Assembly (NCBI GenBank): GCA_964634815.1
Contig: CAZWMD010000013.1
Location: 32,467 to 96,466, forward strand
Direction of reading: 5' to 3'
Source: JALZVT01 sp964634815
Lineage (GTDB): Bacteria > Pseudomonadota > Gammaproteobacteria > Pseudomonadales > Azotimanducaceae
DNA length: 64,000 nucleotides
In this document: positions 1 through 8,139 of the stretch, piece after piece
How positions within the stretch are numbered: position 1 is the stretch's first letter
Layout: the number at the start of each line of letters is the position of its first letter
Notes under the pieces: model-generated
The model's input: only the letters and a program-made list of their open reading frames with translations
What the model was told of the DNA's origin: nothing
Databases searched by the model: none
Translations under genes and position numbers: made by a program

Positions 1-120
1 GATATCGGCACCTCCAGTCTTGCCCAGGGACCCAGTGCACATACCTGTCTGGTCAATGTCGAGCCCTATACTGGCGACGCGCCCTTGCCGCGCGTCTACC
101 AGCCCCCGCCAATTGAATAA
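1..120 (+). CDS. C-terminal fragment of an unidentified protein (partial)
   Basis: An open frame enters from the left edge and ends at TAA 118-120, giving the last 39 residues of a protein that starts outside the window. The end is proline-rich (PRVYQPPPIE). I recognise no family. It converges on the MFS gene that follows, with 24 nt between the stops. It could be chance coding, but the frame has no stops and its codon use looks ordinary. Confidence 0.45.
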   Translation, partial: DIGTSSLAQGPSAHTCLVNVEPYTGDAPLPRVYQPPPIE

Positions 121-144
121 CACAGAGCCGTGCATCATAGAGTC

Positions 145-1443
145 TCAGGTGCGCAACGGCTGAGGCTGAAGCAAGGCCGGCCACTTCCATAACACAACGC
201 CCATAGCGGTAAGTCCTTCAAGGGCAACCAATGTGCACGCAAGCTGTGCTCCCAACCAGTTAGCAAGCAGACCGATATGGAGGAACCCCAGGGGCGCAGT
301 GCCTATGGCTACTGACAAAAGCCCCATCATTGCCCGCTCTTTGCCCGGGGGTGCGTTCATCAAAATCAGCGCACTTTGCATCGACCCAAAGGCCGCACTG
401 GCAAATCCCAGCCCAAGAAGCCAGGCAGCGGACAACCAAACAAACTGGGTCTGCGAAAAGCCAAAGGCAAAGGCGCAGTAGGCCACAGTCCCAATAGCGT
501 AAATGATTCTGGACTGACGCGACTTGGCAAACACTGATAACGCTATGGCGCCAATCAGGGCACCCGCCCCTTCTGCGCTAACCAGCCAGCCAACGCCTGT
601 CGGATCGAGACCAAAAACATCGCGGCCAACCACAGGCACCATGGATACAAACGGAAAACCCCAGAGATTAAAAACTACAGTAACGGCGATAATGCCAGGC
701 AAGGAGCGGCTGCTTGATAAGGCTTTGAAGCCATCGATAAGGCTTTTGCGCAGTGAATCTGTAGTTGCAATCACTTCATCGCGCCGAGCATTTATCAAAA
801 ATTCCTTGCGCAAAAACAGCAGCAACCCACTCAAAAAATACAACCCGGCGGCAAGCGCAAACGCGCCTTGCAGACCAATCCGGGAATACAGCCAGCCTCC
901 CAGTAGCGGGCCAAGGGTCCGGGTGCCGGCGCCAACAAGGATATCCAGACTCATTGCCCGGCCAACCCGCTCGGGCCCGGCGATATCACTCATTAGCGTC
1001 CGTCTTACCGGAAAATCGGTGGACCAGGCGAGTCCGGAAACAAATGCACCAACGCCTACATGCCAGACCTGTAGCAAACCCGCATCAGCGAGCCAGGCAA
1101 GCCAAAGTGCACAGAGCACTATGGTTGTTACCGCGACACGAAGAATCGTCAGCCGCCGATAACGCTGGGCAATCACACCACCAACGGCCCCAAAGAGGGC
1201 CATCGGCAACAAACGGAGCATGAGCATGGACGCGACAAGCAGCGGCGAGTGAGTGGTATCCAGCACAAATATGGCGACGACCAACATCTCTAGCCAACGC
1301 CCGGTACTGTTCAGCCCACCAACACCCCATAGTGTGAGGAACCCCCTGTCGAGCAACAGGGCGCGGGGAGGACTTTGGGCCGGCTCTGCTGCGGACTCTG
1401 ATGCAGGCCCTGACCCCGTAGAATGGGCCCTGTTGTTACTCAA
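145..1443 (-). CDS. MFS transporter, EntS/MFS_3-like exporter
   Basis: A 432-residue polytopic membrane protein of the major facilitator superfamily. About 12 hydrophobic segments start near residue 33 (LWGVGGLNSTGRWLEMLVVA). The cytoplasmic loop after the second or third helix is basic (AQRYRRLTILR), as in MFS motif A. The overall pattern resembles the MFS_3/enterobactin-exporter group, so small-molecule efflux is likely, but the substrate is unknown. The start is a TTG at 1443 with no clear Shine-Dalgarno. The gene lies 15 nt downstream of the LLM oxidoreductase gene on the same strand, so the two are probably co-transcribed. Confidence 0.8.
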   Translation of the reverse strand: MSNNRAHSTGSGPASESAAEPAQSPPRALLLDRGFLTLWGVGGLNSTGRWLEMLVVAIFVLDTTHSPLLVASMLMLRLLPMALFGAVGGVIAQRYRRLTILRVAVTTIVLCALWLAWLADAGLLQVWHVGVGAFVSGLAWSTDFPVRRTLMSDIAGPERVGRAMSLDILVGAGTRTLGPLLGGWLYSRIGLQGAFALAAGLYFLSGLLLFLRKEFLINARRDEVIATTDSLRKSLIDGFKALSSSRSLPGIIAVTVVFNLWGFPFVSMVPVVGRDVFGLDPTGVGWLVSAEGAGALIGAIALSVFAKSRQSRIIYAIGTVAYCAFAFGFSQTQFVWLSAAWLLGLGFASAAFGSMQSALILMNAPPGKERAMMGLLSVAIGTAPLGFLHIGLLANWLGAQLACTLVALEGLTAMGVVLWKWPALLQPQPLRT

Positions 1444-1458
1444 GGGTCAGGCCAATTG

Positions 1459-2328
1459 TCAGGCTGAGCGTTGGTCTTCGGCCAGCCGGGCGTACTTATC
1501 CAGCAAGGGCAGAACTTTATCGCGGCCAGCCGATGGCACACTGAAAATCAGTTCATTAAACCCCTGGCCTACACGACCCGCCAACTCCTCCGCCTGGTCT
1601 GGTGCGCCAAACAGGGCGAGCGTTATGTCTTCAGCGCGTCGACCCCGTTTTTCGCAGGCCGCAGACAGCTGCTCCATTGCTCCGGAGCCCATGCCGCCAA
1701 TAGGCATCCAGCCGTCGGCGTACTCCGCCACGCGATCAAAAACCCATTTCGAATTTGCACCTATCCATATGGGCGGTCCGCCGGCCTGAACGGGCTTGGG
1801 GTAAGACCACAGCTTGTCAAAGTTCACATACTCGCCATGAAACTCCGCCTCTTCATTGTTCCAGATTTCTTTCATGGCCAGCACTTTCTCGCGCATCTCC
1901 GCCCAGCGGTTCACATAATCTGCACCGTGGTTTTCCATTTCCTCTCGATTCCAGCCCGCCCCAATGCCTAGCACGAACCGCCCCTCGGACAGCAGATCAA
2001 GCGAGGCAACTTCTTTAGCCAGTGTAATCGGGTCGCGTTCGATAACGAGGCAAATTCCTGTTCCCAGGCGAATACGCTCTGTCACTGCCGCACAAGCGCC
2101 AAGTGCGACAAAGGGATCGTGGGTATGCCAATACTGGCGTGGTAAATCGCCACCACCTGGGAAGGGCGTGGCTCGCGACGCTGGTATATGCGTGTGCTCG
2201 GGAAAGAACAGACTGTCCAGGCCCCGCTCTTCAACGGCTCTGGCAAGCTCTACCGGTTGAATCGCATAGTCCGTTGGAAACATCTGCACACCAAATTTTG
2301 GCTGGCCACTGTGGCTTGCTGTACTCAT
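1459..2328 (-). CDS. LLM-class flavin-dependent oxidoreductase (TIGR03619-like)
   Basis: A 289-residue luciferase-like monooxygenase-fold protein. The pattern is typical of the F420/FMN-dependent LLM group: FGVQMFPTD near the N-terminus, FFPEHTHIP near residue 40, the glycine-rich LGIGAGWNREE near residue 120, and PPIWIGANSK before the second half of the barrel. The start ATG at 2328 has a good ribosome site (GGGGAAG) on the minus strand. It sits upstream of the MFS gene in a likely two-gene operon, which suggests oxidation or reduction of a small organic compound coupled to transport. Cofactor choice (F420 or FMN) cannot be told from the sequence by eye. Confidence 0.85.
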   Translation of the reverse strand: MSTASHSGQPKFGVQMFPTDYAIQPVELARAVEERGLDSLFFPEHTHIPASRATPFPGGGDLPRQYWHTHDPFVALGACAAVTERIRLGTGICLVIERDPITLAKEVASLDLLSEGRFVLGIGAGWNREEMENHGADYVNRWAEMREKVLAMKEIWNNEEAEFHGEYVNFDKLWSYPKPVQAGGPPIWIGANSKWVFDRVAEYADGWMPIGGMGSGAMEQLSAACEKRGRRAEDITLALFGAPDQAEELAGRVGQGFNELIFSVPSAGRDKVLPLLDKYARLAEDQRSA

Positions 2329-2446
2329 TCTTCTTCCCCTGATACCGCTATTTTCATGTCTGAGACCACTCTACCCGTCGCGACACCCAACCTACAAACC
2401 GCTAACCTTGCATCCGAGATATTGCAGATCAAGAGAACTGCCTACC

Positions 2447-4186
2447 ATGGCCGACAGTACCCCGCTCCCCCCTGCCCAAATACATGAGAAAACGATTCTG
2501 GGGCACCCCCGGGGGCTTCTCATCCTGTTCCTGACCGAAATGTGGGAGCGTTTTTCCTACTACGGCATGCGCGGCTTGCTGATTATCTATCTGACCCAGC
2601 ACTTCCTGTTTTCCGATGAGCGCTCCGCCGTGATCTACGGCGCCTATACGGCGCTCGTATACATCATGACCATAATTGGGGGGACGCTTGCAGACCGCTA
2701 TCTGGGATCCCGCAAAGCGGTCACTTTTGGTGCCTGTCTGTTGGTGTTGGGTCACTTTGGTATGGCCTTTGAGGGCGAGGGTTCAAAAGAACTCATCACG
2801 ATCAATGGCACCGAATATGAGTTGACCCTGGATGGTCGTGGCGGTGATGCCAACCAAATCATAGTGGCATCTGATGGCACATCTTCCGCTGTGAATTATC
2901 TTGAAGGTGGCTCGCGACTGGCTATCGCCAGCGGAGCGAAGATGAATCTGCCAAGCGAGATTGATCTTGAGACCACAACGCGACGCATCGTTACCGAAGA
3001 AACCTACAAGAACATTCTTTACCTGTCCCTATCGCTCATCATCGCTGGTGTTGGGTTTCTTAAGGCGAATATCTCGACCATCGTGGGTGCGCTGTACGGC
3101 GAAGGCGATCCTCGGCGCGATTCCGGGTTCACCATATTTTATATGGGTATCAACCTTGGATCGTTTCTCGCCTCTGTATCCTGTGGATATCTGGGTATTG
3201 TTCATGGCTGGAAATACGGTTTTGGTCTGGCCGGGATTGGCATGATCCTCGGGCTCGTGATCTTCCTGCGTTATAACAGCTGGCTTGAAGGCAAAGCAGA
3301 GCCACCCAATCCAGAAAAACTCAAAGAAAAGCTCTTTGGTTTAATCAGTATCGAATTCGCCTGCTATCTCTCAGGTCTGGTCATCATCGCAGTAGCCATG
3401 TTTTTTGTGATGAACCCGGACGGCTTTGGCGCGATTCTCGCCCCACTTGGCATCCTGATGTTTGTCTGGCTCATCTACTACGCCCTTACAAAATGCGAGC
3501 CACTTGAGCGCGACAGAATGTTTGCGGCCATTTACTTTGTACTCGCCCAGATTCCATTTTGGGCACTGTTCGAACAGGCGGGCTCATCGCTTAATCTGTT
3601 TACCGATCGATTGGTGGAAAGAAGCCTGTTTGGCTGGAGCGTGCCGGCCCCCGTGTTCCAATCGCTTAATGCTGGCTTCATCTTCCTGTTCGCTCCCTTC
3701 ATCGCCTGGCTTTGGATTGCCCTGGCAAAACGCAATCTAAATCCATCCACTCCGGTAAAGTTTGCCTTCGGCGTATTGCTGGCAGGACTTGGATTTCTGG
3801 CCCTGGTTGCCGGAATGAAAGGCAGTGGTATCAACGGATTGACTCCGGTGATTTTCATATTTCTTATCTACTGGATACACACTCTCGGTGAGCTGTTGGT
3901 ATCCCCTGTTGGTCTGTCAGCGGTGACCAAGATGGCACCAGTCCGCGTAGTCGGAATGACTATGGGCGCCTGGTTTTTGTACAGTGGCTTATCCAACTTC
4001 CTGGCAGGGGTTATCGCACAGTACACCGGCGCTGAAACCATCGGCGGCCAACTCACTAACGTTGCCGCAGCCAAGGCTGGATACATTGAGGTGTACACCA
4101 AAGTGGGCTATGTCGCGATTGGTATAGCGCTCGCCATGCTACTGATCTCTCCCGTCGTAAAACGCTGGATGCACGGCGGCGACTAG
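2447..4186 (+). CDS. POT-family proton-dependent oligopeptide transporter
   Basis: A 579-residue inner-membrane symporter of the POT/PTR2 family, importing di- and tripeptides with protons. The family signature ExxERFxYY is present near residue 31 (EMWERFSYYGMR). Around residues 205-240, ANISTIVGALYG and FTIFYMGINLGS match the conserved middle-helix region. A hydrophilic, predicted periplasmic insert of about 80 residues (roughly 110-190) lies between two N-terminal helices and is longer than in E. coli Dtp proteins. I chose ATG 2447 over the upstream in-frame ATG 2408 because the protein homology begins there and AAGAGA precedes it. It ends convergently with lpxA. Confidence 0.88.
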   Translation: MADSTPLPPAQIHEKTILGHPRGLLILFLTEMWERFSYYGMRGLLIIYLTQHFLFSDERSAVIYGAYTALVYIMTIIGGTLADRYLGSRKAVTFGACLLVLGHFGMAFEGEGSKELITINGTEYELTLDGRGGDANQIIVASDGTSSAVNYLEGGSRLAIASGAKMNLPSEIDLETTTRRIVTEETYKNILYLSLSLIIAGVGFLKANISTIVGALYGEGDPRRDSGFTIFYMGINLGSFLASVSCGYLGIVHGWKYGFGLAGIGMILGLVIFLRYNSWLEGKAEPPNPEKLKEKLFGLISIEFACYLSGLVIIAVAMFFVMNPDGFGAILAPLGILMFVWLIYYALTKCEPLERDRMFAAIYFVLAQIPFWALFEQAGSSLNLFTDRLVERSLFGWSVPAPVFQSLNAGFIFLFAPFIAWLWIALAKRNLNPSTPVKFAFGVLLAGLGFLALVAGMKGSGINGLTPVIFIFLIYWIHTLGELLVSPVGLSAVTKMAPVRVVGMTMGAWFLYSGLSNFLAGVIAQYTGAETIGGQLTNVAAAKAGYIEVYTKVGYVAIGIALAMLLISPVVKRWMHGGD

Positions 4187-4189
4187 CCT

Positions 4190-4208
4190 GCCTGGCTGAC
4201 AACCAGGC
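4190..4208. terminator. stem-loop between convergent POT and lpxA genes
   Basis: GCCTGG and CCAGGC form a perfect 6-bp stem with a 7-nt loop, placed exactly between the two stop codons. There is no T-run on either side, so it is at best a weak bidirectional terminator. Confidence 0.35.
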
Positions 4209-5024
4209 TTATTCGCTGACGTTTAACTCGATCATCGCAGACTCAGGACGCGCAAGCCCGCGTTGGGAGGCGTTGATCGCCTCAATCATCAAAGCGACAT
4301 GGGGGGCATCTGCAAATTTTTCGCGCAACTCAGATACGGCATCTTCCAACCGCAGCTCACGCAGAAACAAAATTCGAAACGTTTTTCGCACATCAGCCAC
4401 AGCGGAAGCCAAGTACCCCGCCCGCTCCATGCCCACCTTGTTCACTATGCGCATATGCGCCGGAAACCCCTCTGCAATAGTAAAGGGCAAAACATCCTGA
4501 ATAACCCGGCTCATACCAGCAACCATTGCTGCACGGCCGATATGACAAAACTGATGCACGGCAGAAAGACCACCCAGGTTTGCATAGTCGTCAACCACAA
4601 CGTGTCCGCCCAACGTCGCGCTATGACTCAAGACCACGTGATTGCCTACCTGACAATTGTGGGCAACATGAGAGTGCGCAAGCAACGCACAATCACTGCC
4701 AACCGTAGTTTTTGATCCTTCCTGCGTGCCGCCGTGAACACTTACAAATTCTCGCACGATGGTGCGGTCGCCAATCTGTGTGTGACTGATCTCGCCTTCG
4801 ATGTGCTTTAGATCCTGTGCCGGCACACCAAGGGTGACATAGGGGAACACATCACAATCACTGCCTATCTCGGTGTATTCATCCACATAGGCGTGAGCGC
4901 GCAGCCGTGTGCCGTCACCAATACGAACGTTGTTGGCAATGGTGCAGTACGGGCCAATCGTACAGTCTTCCCCTAGCTCAGCACCTTCATGCACCACGGC
5001 CAATTTATCGATTTTAACAGCCAT
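4209..5024 (-). CDS. lpxA: acyl-ACP--UDP-N-acetylglucosamine O-acyltransferase
   Basis: A 271-residue left-handed beta-helix acyltransferase. It would catalyse the first step of lipid A synthesis, moving a 3-hydroxyacyl chain from ACP to UDP-GlcNAc in the cytosol. Hexapeptide repeats fill residues 10-190. The catalytic histidine is in AHNCQVGN (about His122), followed by VVDDYANLGG and AVHQFCHIG, both typical of LpxA. The helical C-terminal domain covers residues 195-271. The usual neighbours lpxD, fabZ and lpxB are absent, so this is a stand-alone copy that could be a second lpxA. Length is close to the family norm (about 260). Confidence 0.9.
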   Translation of the reverse strand: MAVKIDKLAVVHEGAELGEDCTIGPYCTIANNVRIGDGTRLRAHAYVDEYTEIGSDCDVFPYVTLGVPAQDLKHIEGEISHTQIGDRTIVREFVSVHGGTQEGSKTTVGSDCALLAHSHVAHNCQVGNHVVLSHSATLGGHVVVDDYANLGGLSAVHQFCHIGRAAMVAGMSRVIQDVLPFTIAEGFPAHMRIVNKVGMERAGYLASAVADVRKTFRILFLRELRLEDAVSELREKFADAPHVALMIEAINASQRGLARPESAMIELNVSE

Positions 5025-5096
5025 TTGATCAGACCTTATCCGGCAGGACGTTATTTTTGTGCAGCAGTTTGTGCCACAAATCGGCTGAATGGAAAC

Positions 5097-6221
5097 TTAA
5101 TCAGCGCCGTCCAGAAAATCGCTAAAGCCCGCAGGTTCGTAGGGGCCAATACAGATTTGTTCAAGCACACCAATGCCCTGCCTTGCCCCATCGCTTGCAC
5201 GCACCACCTGCTGTACATGCAGATTCTCAGGCGCCAGTGGATCGAGCTGACGCGGATCGAAGGTTTCGTGACCGGTCGCAAGCTCGCCCTGCCAGGCGCC
5301 TTGTCGCCACTCGGGGTGCATGTAGCCAAGCCCCTTCATCTGAAATTTGAGGATCGGTTCTAACTGGATCGTCCGGTTGTCGCCGTTGATACGCTCAAGA
5401 TCTATCTCAGCACTGGCAGCAAGCCGAGTACCAGGGACATAGCGCACTCGATGACGAGCTGTGGCCATTCGGGTGTCCTCGGCATCCACCGCAGCGGGCA
5501 GCGCATCGGGTCCATCGTATAACGGCGCTTCTATACCTTCTCGAACCAGAGGTTCGCCCCTGCTGCCATCGAAGAAAATGGCATGAGAGACATGATCCTC
5601 CCAGAACAACGGCGCCCATAAAAAAAATATCCCACCGGGCGCATCTGGCGCGCCGCCCGTCTCCGGTTCACCGACAGCACGCACACCCCAGGAGCGATCT
5701 TTTGTGCCCCGGCATTGCGATGGCTCTACCTGGATGGTGCCTTCAGGCGTATCAATGCTGCCCTGCCAGAAGCCAAACTGGTCAAAGCGGGTTGCGTCCA
5801 TCACCCGGCGAGCGCCGCGCCAGAGGGTTTGGTGGGCCTCTTCAATGGGTGCGGTTCGAGCGCTGAATTGCAGATCACAGCGAAGGCCCGAGTCGTTGTC
5901 TGCAAGCACAACCCTTACCCGTCGCATGGGCTCAACAATCTCAATACGAAAGGGACCGCAGGACGTATCTGTGCGCTCTAGAGGTGCACGTCGTGAACCG
6001 TAAAAGCAATGTTGCAGCCCATCCTTGCGCACCACACTGAACGCACAGTCGAGAACGCCACGCAAAGGATAGATCGCCAGTCCAATTCCAAAGTAGTAGC
6101 TACCGTCGTCGGAGTATCCGTTGAACCAGGTTCGATCGTAGGCATTTCGATCACCACTTACGGGATGGGCAAGAGGTTCAGCCGTCTGATGTATCGGGTA
6201 GTCATCGAAGTTATTTAGCAT
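5097..6221 (-). CDS. conserved protein of unknown function, lipocalin/AttH-like
   Basis: A 374-residue soluble protein. The open frame extends to 6371, but its first 50 codons overlap the upstream amidohydrolase, so I place the start at ATG 6221 (MLNNFDDYPIHQT). Aromatic-rich beta-strand segments such as WFNGYSDDGSYYFGIGLAIY and FGFWQGSIDTPEGTI, and RDRSW-like turns (KDRSWGVR), recall two-domain lipocalin-like proteins related to AttH/CrtC. That is a guess from pattern only. It lies 34 nt downstream of the amidohydrolase on the same strand, so the two are likely co-expressed. Confidence 0.6.
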   Translation of the reverse strand: MLNNFDDYPIHQTAEPLAHPVSGDRNAYDRTWFNGYSDDGSYYFGIGLAIYPLRGVLDCAFSVVRKDGLQHCFYGSRRAPLERTDTSCGPFRIEIVEPMRRVRVVLADNDSGLRCDLQFSARTAPIEEAHQTLWRGARRVMDATRFDQFGFWQGSIDTPEGTIQVEPSQCRGTKDRSWGVRAVGEPETGGAPDAPGGIFFLWAPLFWEDHVSHAIFFDGSRGEPLVREGIEAPLYDGPDALPAAVDAEDTRMATARHRVRYVPGTRLAASAEIDLERINGDNRTIQLEPILKFQMKGLGYMHPEWRQGAWQGELATGHETFDPRQLDPLAPENLHVQQVVRASDGARQGIGVLEQICIGPYEPAGFSDFLDGAD

Positions 6222-6255
6222 TTGCGTATCTGTTGCGACACAAAGTAACCAGGCC

Positions 6256-7431
6256 CTAAACCCGAGCTTCAGGGAACAAACGCAGAAAATTCTCGCTGTA
6301 AAACCCGGTTTTGGCGGACTCGTCGATATCAACAAGCGCTTTCTCAAACTTGGCGATAGGATCTCGACCACCTTCTACATGCGGGTAATCGCTTGAGAAC
6401 AAATATAAATCAGGATTGGAGTCTTTAATGAGTGCACCCACTGGCTCATGGGGAAACGGCGTGAAGCCCATCTGCTGTGACAGTTGCTCTGATGGAGTGC
6501 GCTCAAAACGCACCGACTCATCAACGCGACTGTAAATCCGGGTAATGGAGTCCAGGCGTCGCAACATTTCAGGCACCCAACCGGCACCCAATTCAACAGC
6601 CGCGCCGCGCAGCGTTGGATGACGGGCAAAAACACCGTCCAATACCAGCATCGACACAAAGGTCTCAGGGGGCTGATGCATCAAAGCGGCGTCCTTGGTG
6701 CGGACGTTTTCGCCGCCGCCCATCCAGTCCTTCACCGCTGCTCTGCCATTATTACTCCAGGACTTGAGCGCCTGCAGCGGTGAGCCACCGACGTGCAGCA
6801 CAAAGGGGGTCCCGGTTTCGGCCAACATCGCCCAGAACGGCTCGAGATCGACGTGACCTGGCGAGTGACCTATAGGCGCACGATGCGGCACCCAAATCGC
6901 TTCCATATTGTTATCGAGCGCAAACTCCAGCTCCTTGATGGCAAGCTCTGGAGTATCGAGGGGCACCACACCAACACCCATCAATCGACTATCGACGGAA
7001 CAGAAATCAGCCATGTGCCTGTTGTGCGCCCGGGCGGCGCCATAGCGCAGTTTTGGGTCTGTCTTTGAGCTGGGGTGAAAAGGCTGAACAACACTGTGGG
7101 TAGCGAATACCAACTGCTTCTTGAAACCGAGCATATCCAGAGCGGTCACCCGGTCACCAGAGTTAAACGCACCCAAGGCCTGAATTTCCTTGGATTTGGC
7201 GATCAGATCGTCTCCCAGGGCGATTTGGGCAGCCACGTGTTCCGCCGTGTGCTTGCCACCATTACCCATTATTTCAGCCACTTCCTCATCGCTGACCAGA
7301 GATGCGCTGTAGCTCACCGCGAAGATGTCGTCCCGCAGAGAAGGGTCAGCGTAGTCCTTCAGAAAATTGGGCAGCTCCATGATGTGACTATCGGCATCAT
7401 AAAAGGCACGACTTTCGGGGGCGTATGGCAT
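6256..7431 (-). CDS. amidohydrolase family protein (PF04909-like)
   Basis: A 391-residue metal-dependent TIM-barrel hydrolase or decarboxylase of the amidohydrolase-2 group. The N-terminal metal motif is FYDADSHIME (residues 10-19). Further ligands fit FVLHVGGS in the middle and the aspartate in SSDYPHVEGG near residue 345. The family includes decarboxylases and hydrolases of aromatic or cyclic acids, and the substrate here is unknown. It heads a two-gene minus-strand unit with the lipocalin-like gene. A 306-nt region separates it from the divergent glnK gene. Confidence 0.85.
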   Translation of the reverse strand: MPYAPESRAFYDADSHIMELPNFLKDYADPSLRDDIFAVSYSASLVSDEEVAEIMGNGGKHTAEHVAAQIALGDDLIAKSKEIQALGAFNSGDRVTALDMLGFKKQLVFATHSVVQPFHPSSKTDPKLRYGAARAHNRHMADFCSVDSRLMGVGVVPLDTPELAIKELEFALDNNMEAIWVPHRAPIGHSPGHVDLEPFWAMLAETGTPFVLHVGGSPLQALKSWSNNGRAAVKDWMGGGENVRTKDAALMHQPPETFVSMLVLDGVFARHPTLRGAAVELGAGWVPEMLRRLDSITRIYSRVDESVRFERTPSEQLSQQMGFTPFPHEPVGALIKDSNPDLYLFSSDYPHVEGGRDPIAKFEKALVDIDESAKTGFYSENFLRLFPEARV

Positions 7432-7655
7432 GGCTGTGCTCCTCGGTTTTTGGGATTGGACTGGCGAAAAGCCAATTACGCACCAAGACTACCACCAACC
7501 AGCCTAAATGGGCGGGCCTGAACCCGGCCCCGCGGCGGATTTTGCTCCCTTTTAGAGCAGACTGATCGCCCGTGCGCCCCTCGTGCACCACAAAGCACCA
7601 CATTGAAACGCTGGTCAGGCATGTGAGCAGCTAGCTGTGGCCTGCTCAATGCGGT

Positions 7656-7671
7656 TGGCACGAACTCTGCA
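7656..7671 (+). promoter_or_regulatory. sigma-54 type promoter upstream of glnK
   Basis: TGGCACGAACTCTGCA matches the -24/-12 consensus TGGCACG-N4-TTGCA with one mismatch and has the exact GG-N10-GC spacing. It lies 66 nt before the glnK GTG start. Further upstream, 7585-7601 carries two directly repeated GCACCAC elements 3 nt apart, which resemble NtrC half sites but are not inverted. Nitrogen control by RpoN/NtrC is what is known for glnK-amtB operons in proteobacteria. The rest of the 7432-7737 gap holds nothing else I can support. Confidence 0.65.
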
Positions 7672-7737
7672 GCGCAGTCCCCACTGATAGCCCCATCTGG
7701 GGTCAAGGAAAACTACCGCTCCGAGGGGACACGCCAA

Positions 7738-8076
7738 GTGAAGATGATTCAGACCATTATTAAACCGTTCAAGCTCGATGAGGTTCGAGCTGCGCTCTCC
7801 GATATCGGCGTGGCGGGAATGACCGTAAGCGAGGTGAAAGGCTTCGGCCGACAAAAGGGACACACCGAGCTGTATCGAGGCGCGGAATACACCGTCGACT
7901 TCCTGCCCAAAGTGAAGATAGAGGTCGCACTTGATGACTCACTGGTTGATGCCGCCATCGAAGCCATTGTCGCCGCTGCAAGCACACAGAAAGTGGGTGA
8001 CGGAAAGATATTTGTAACTTCACTCGAAGAAGTCGTCCGTATTCGCACCGGTGAAACCGGTACAGAGGCGATATAG
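7738..8076 (+). CDS. glnK: nitrogen regulatory protein P-II (GlnK/GlnB)
   Basis: A 112-residue PII signal protein, a trimeric sensor of 2-oxoglutarate, ATP and ADP. It begins MKMIQTIIKPFKLDEVR from a GTG start, matching the normal PII N-terminus. The T-loop contains the uridylylation tyrosine Tyr51 in YRGAEY. GDGKIFV near residue 87 is the conserved nucleotide-binding region, and RIRTGETG closes the protein. It lies 63 nt before amtB, so GlnK rather than GlnB is the likely identity, and it would gate AmtB by inserting its T-loop. Confidence 0.95.
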   Translation: MKMIQTIIKPFKLDEVRAALSDIGVAGMTVSEVKGFGRQKGHTELYRGAEYTVDFLPKVKIEVALDDSLVDAAIEAIVAAASTQKVGDGKIFVTSLEEVVRIRTGETGTEAI

Positions 8077-8139
8077 CACCGGGATCGCTACTCCTTGCGA
8101 ACACCAAAAAATCGAAATTGATCTAGAGAGAGAAAAACA

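Noticed and set aside
524..1162. Plus-strand open frame of 212 codons opposite the MFS gene
   Set aside because: Rich in Pro, Ser, Thr and Arg, typical of an antisense shadow, while the other strand has clear MFS helices.
6222..6371. N-terminal extension of the lipocalin-like protein to 6371
   Set aside because: The 50 extra codons lie inside the amidohydrolase gene and look unrelated to the rest of the protein.
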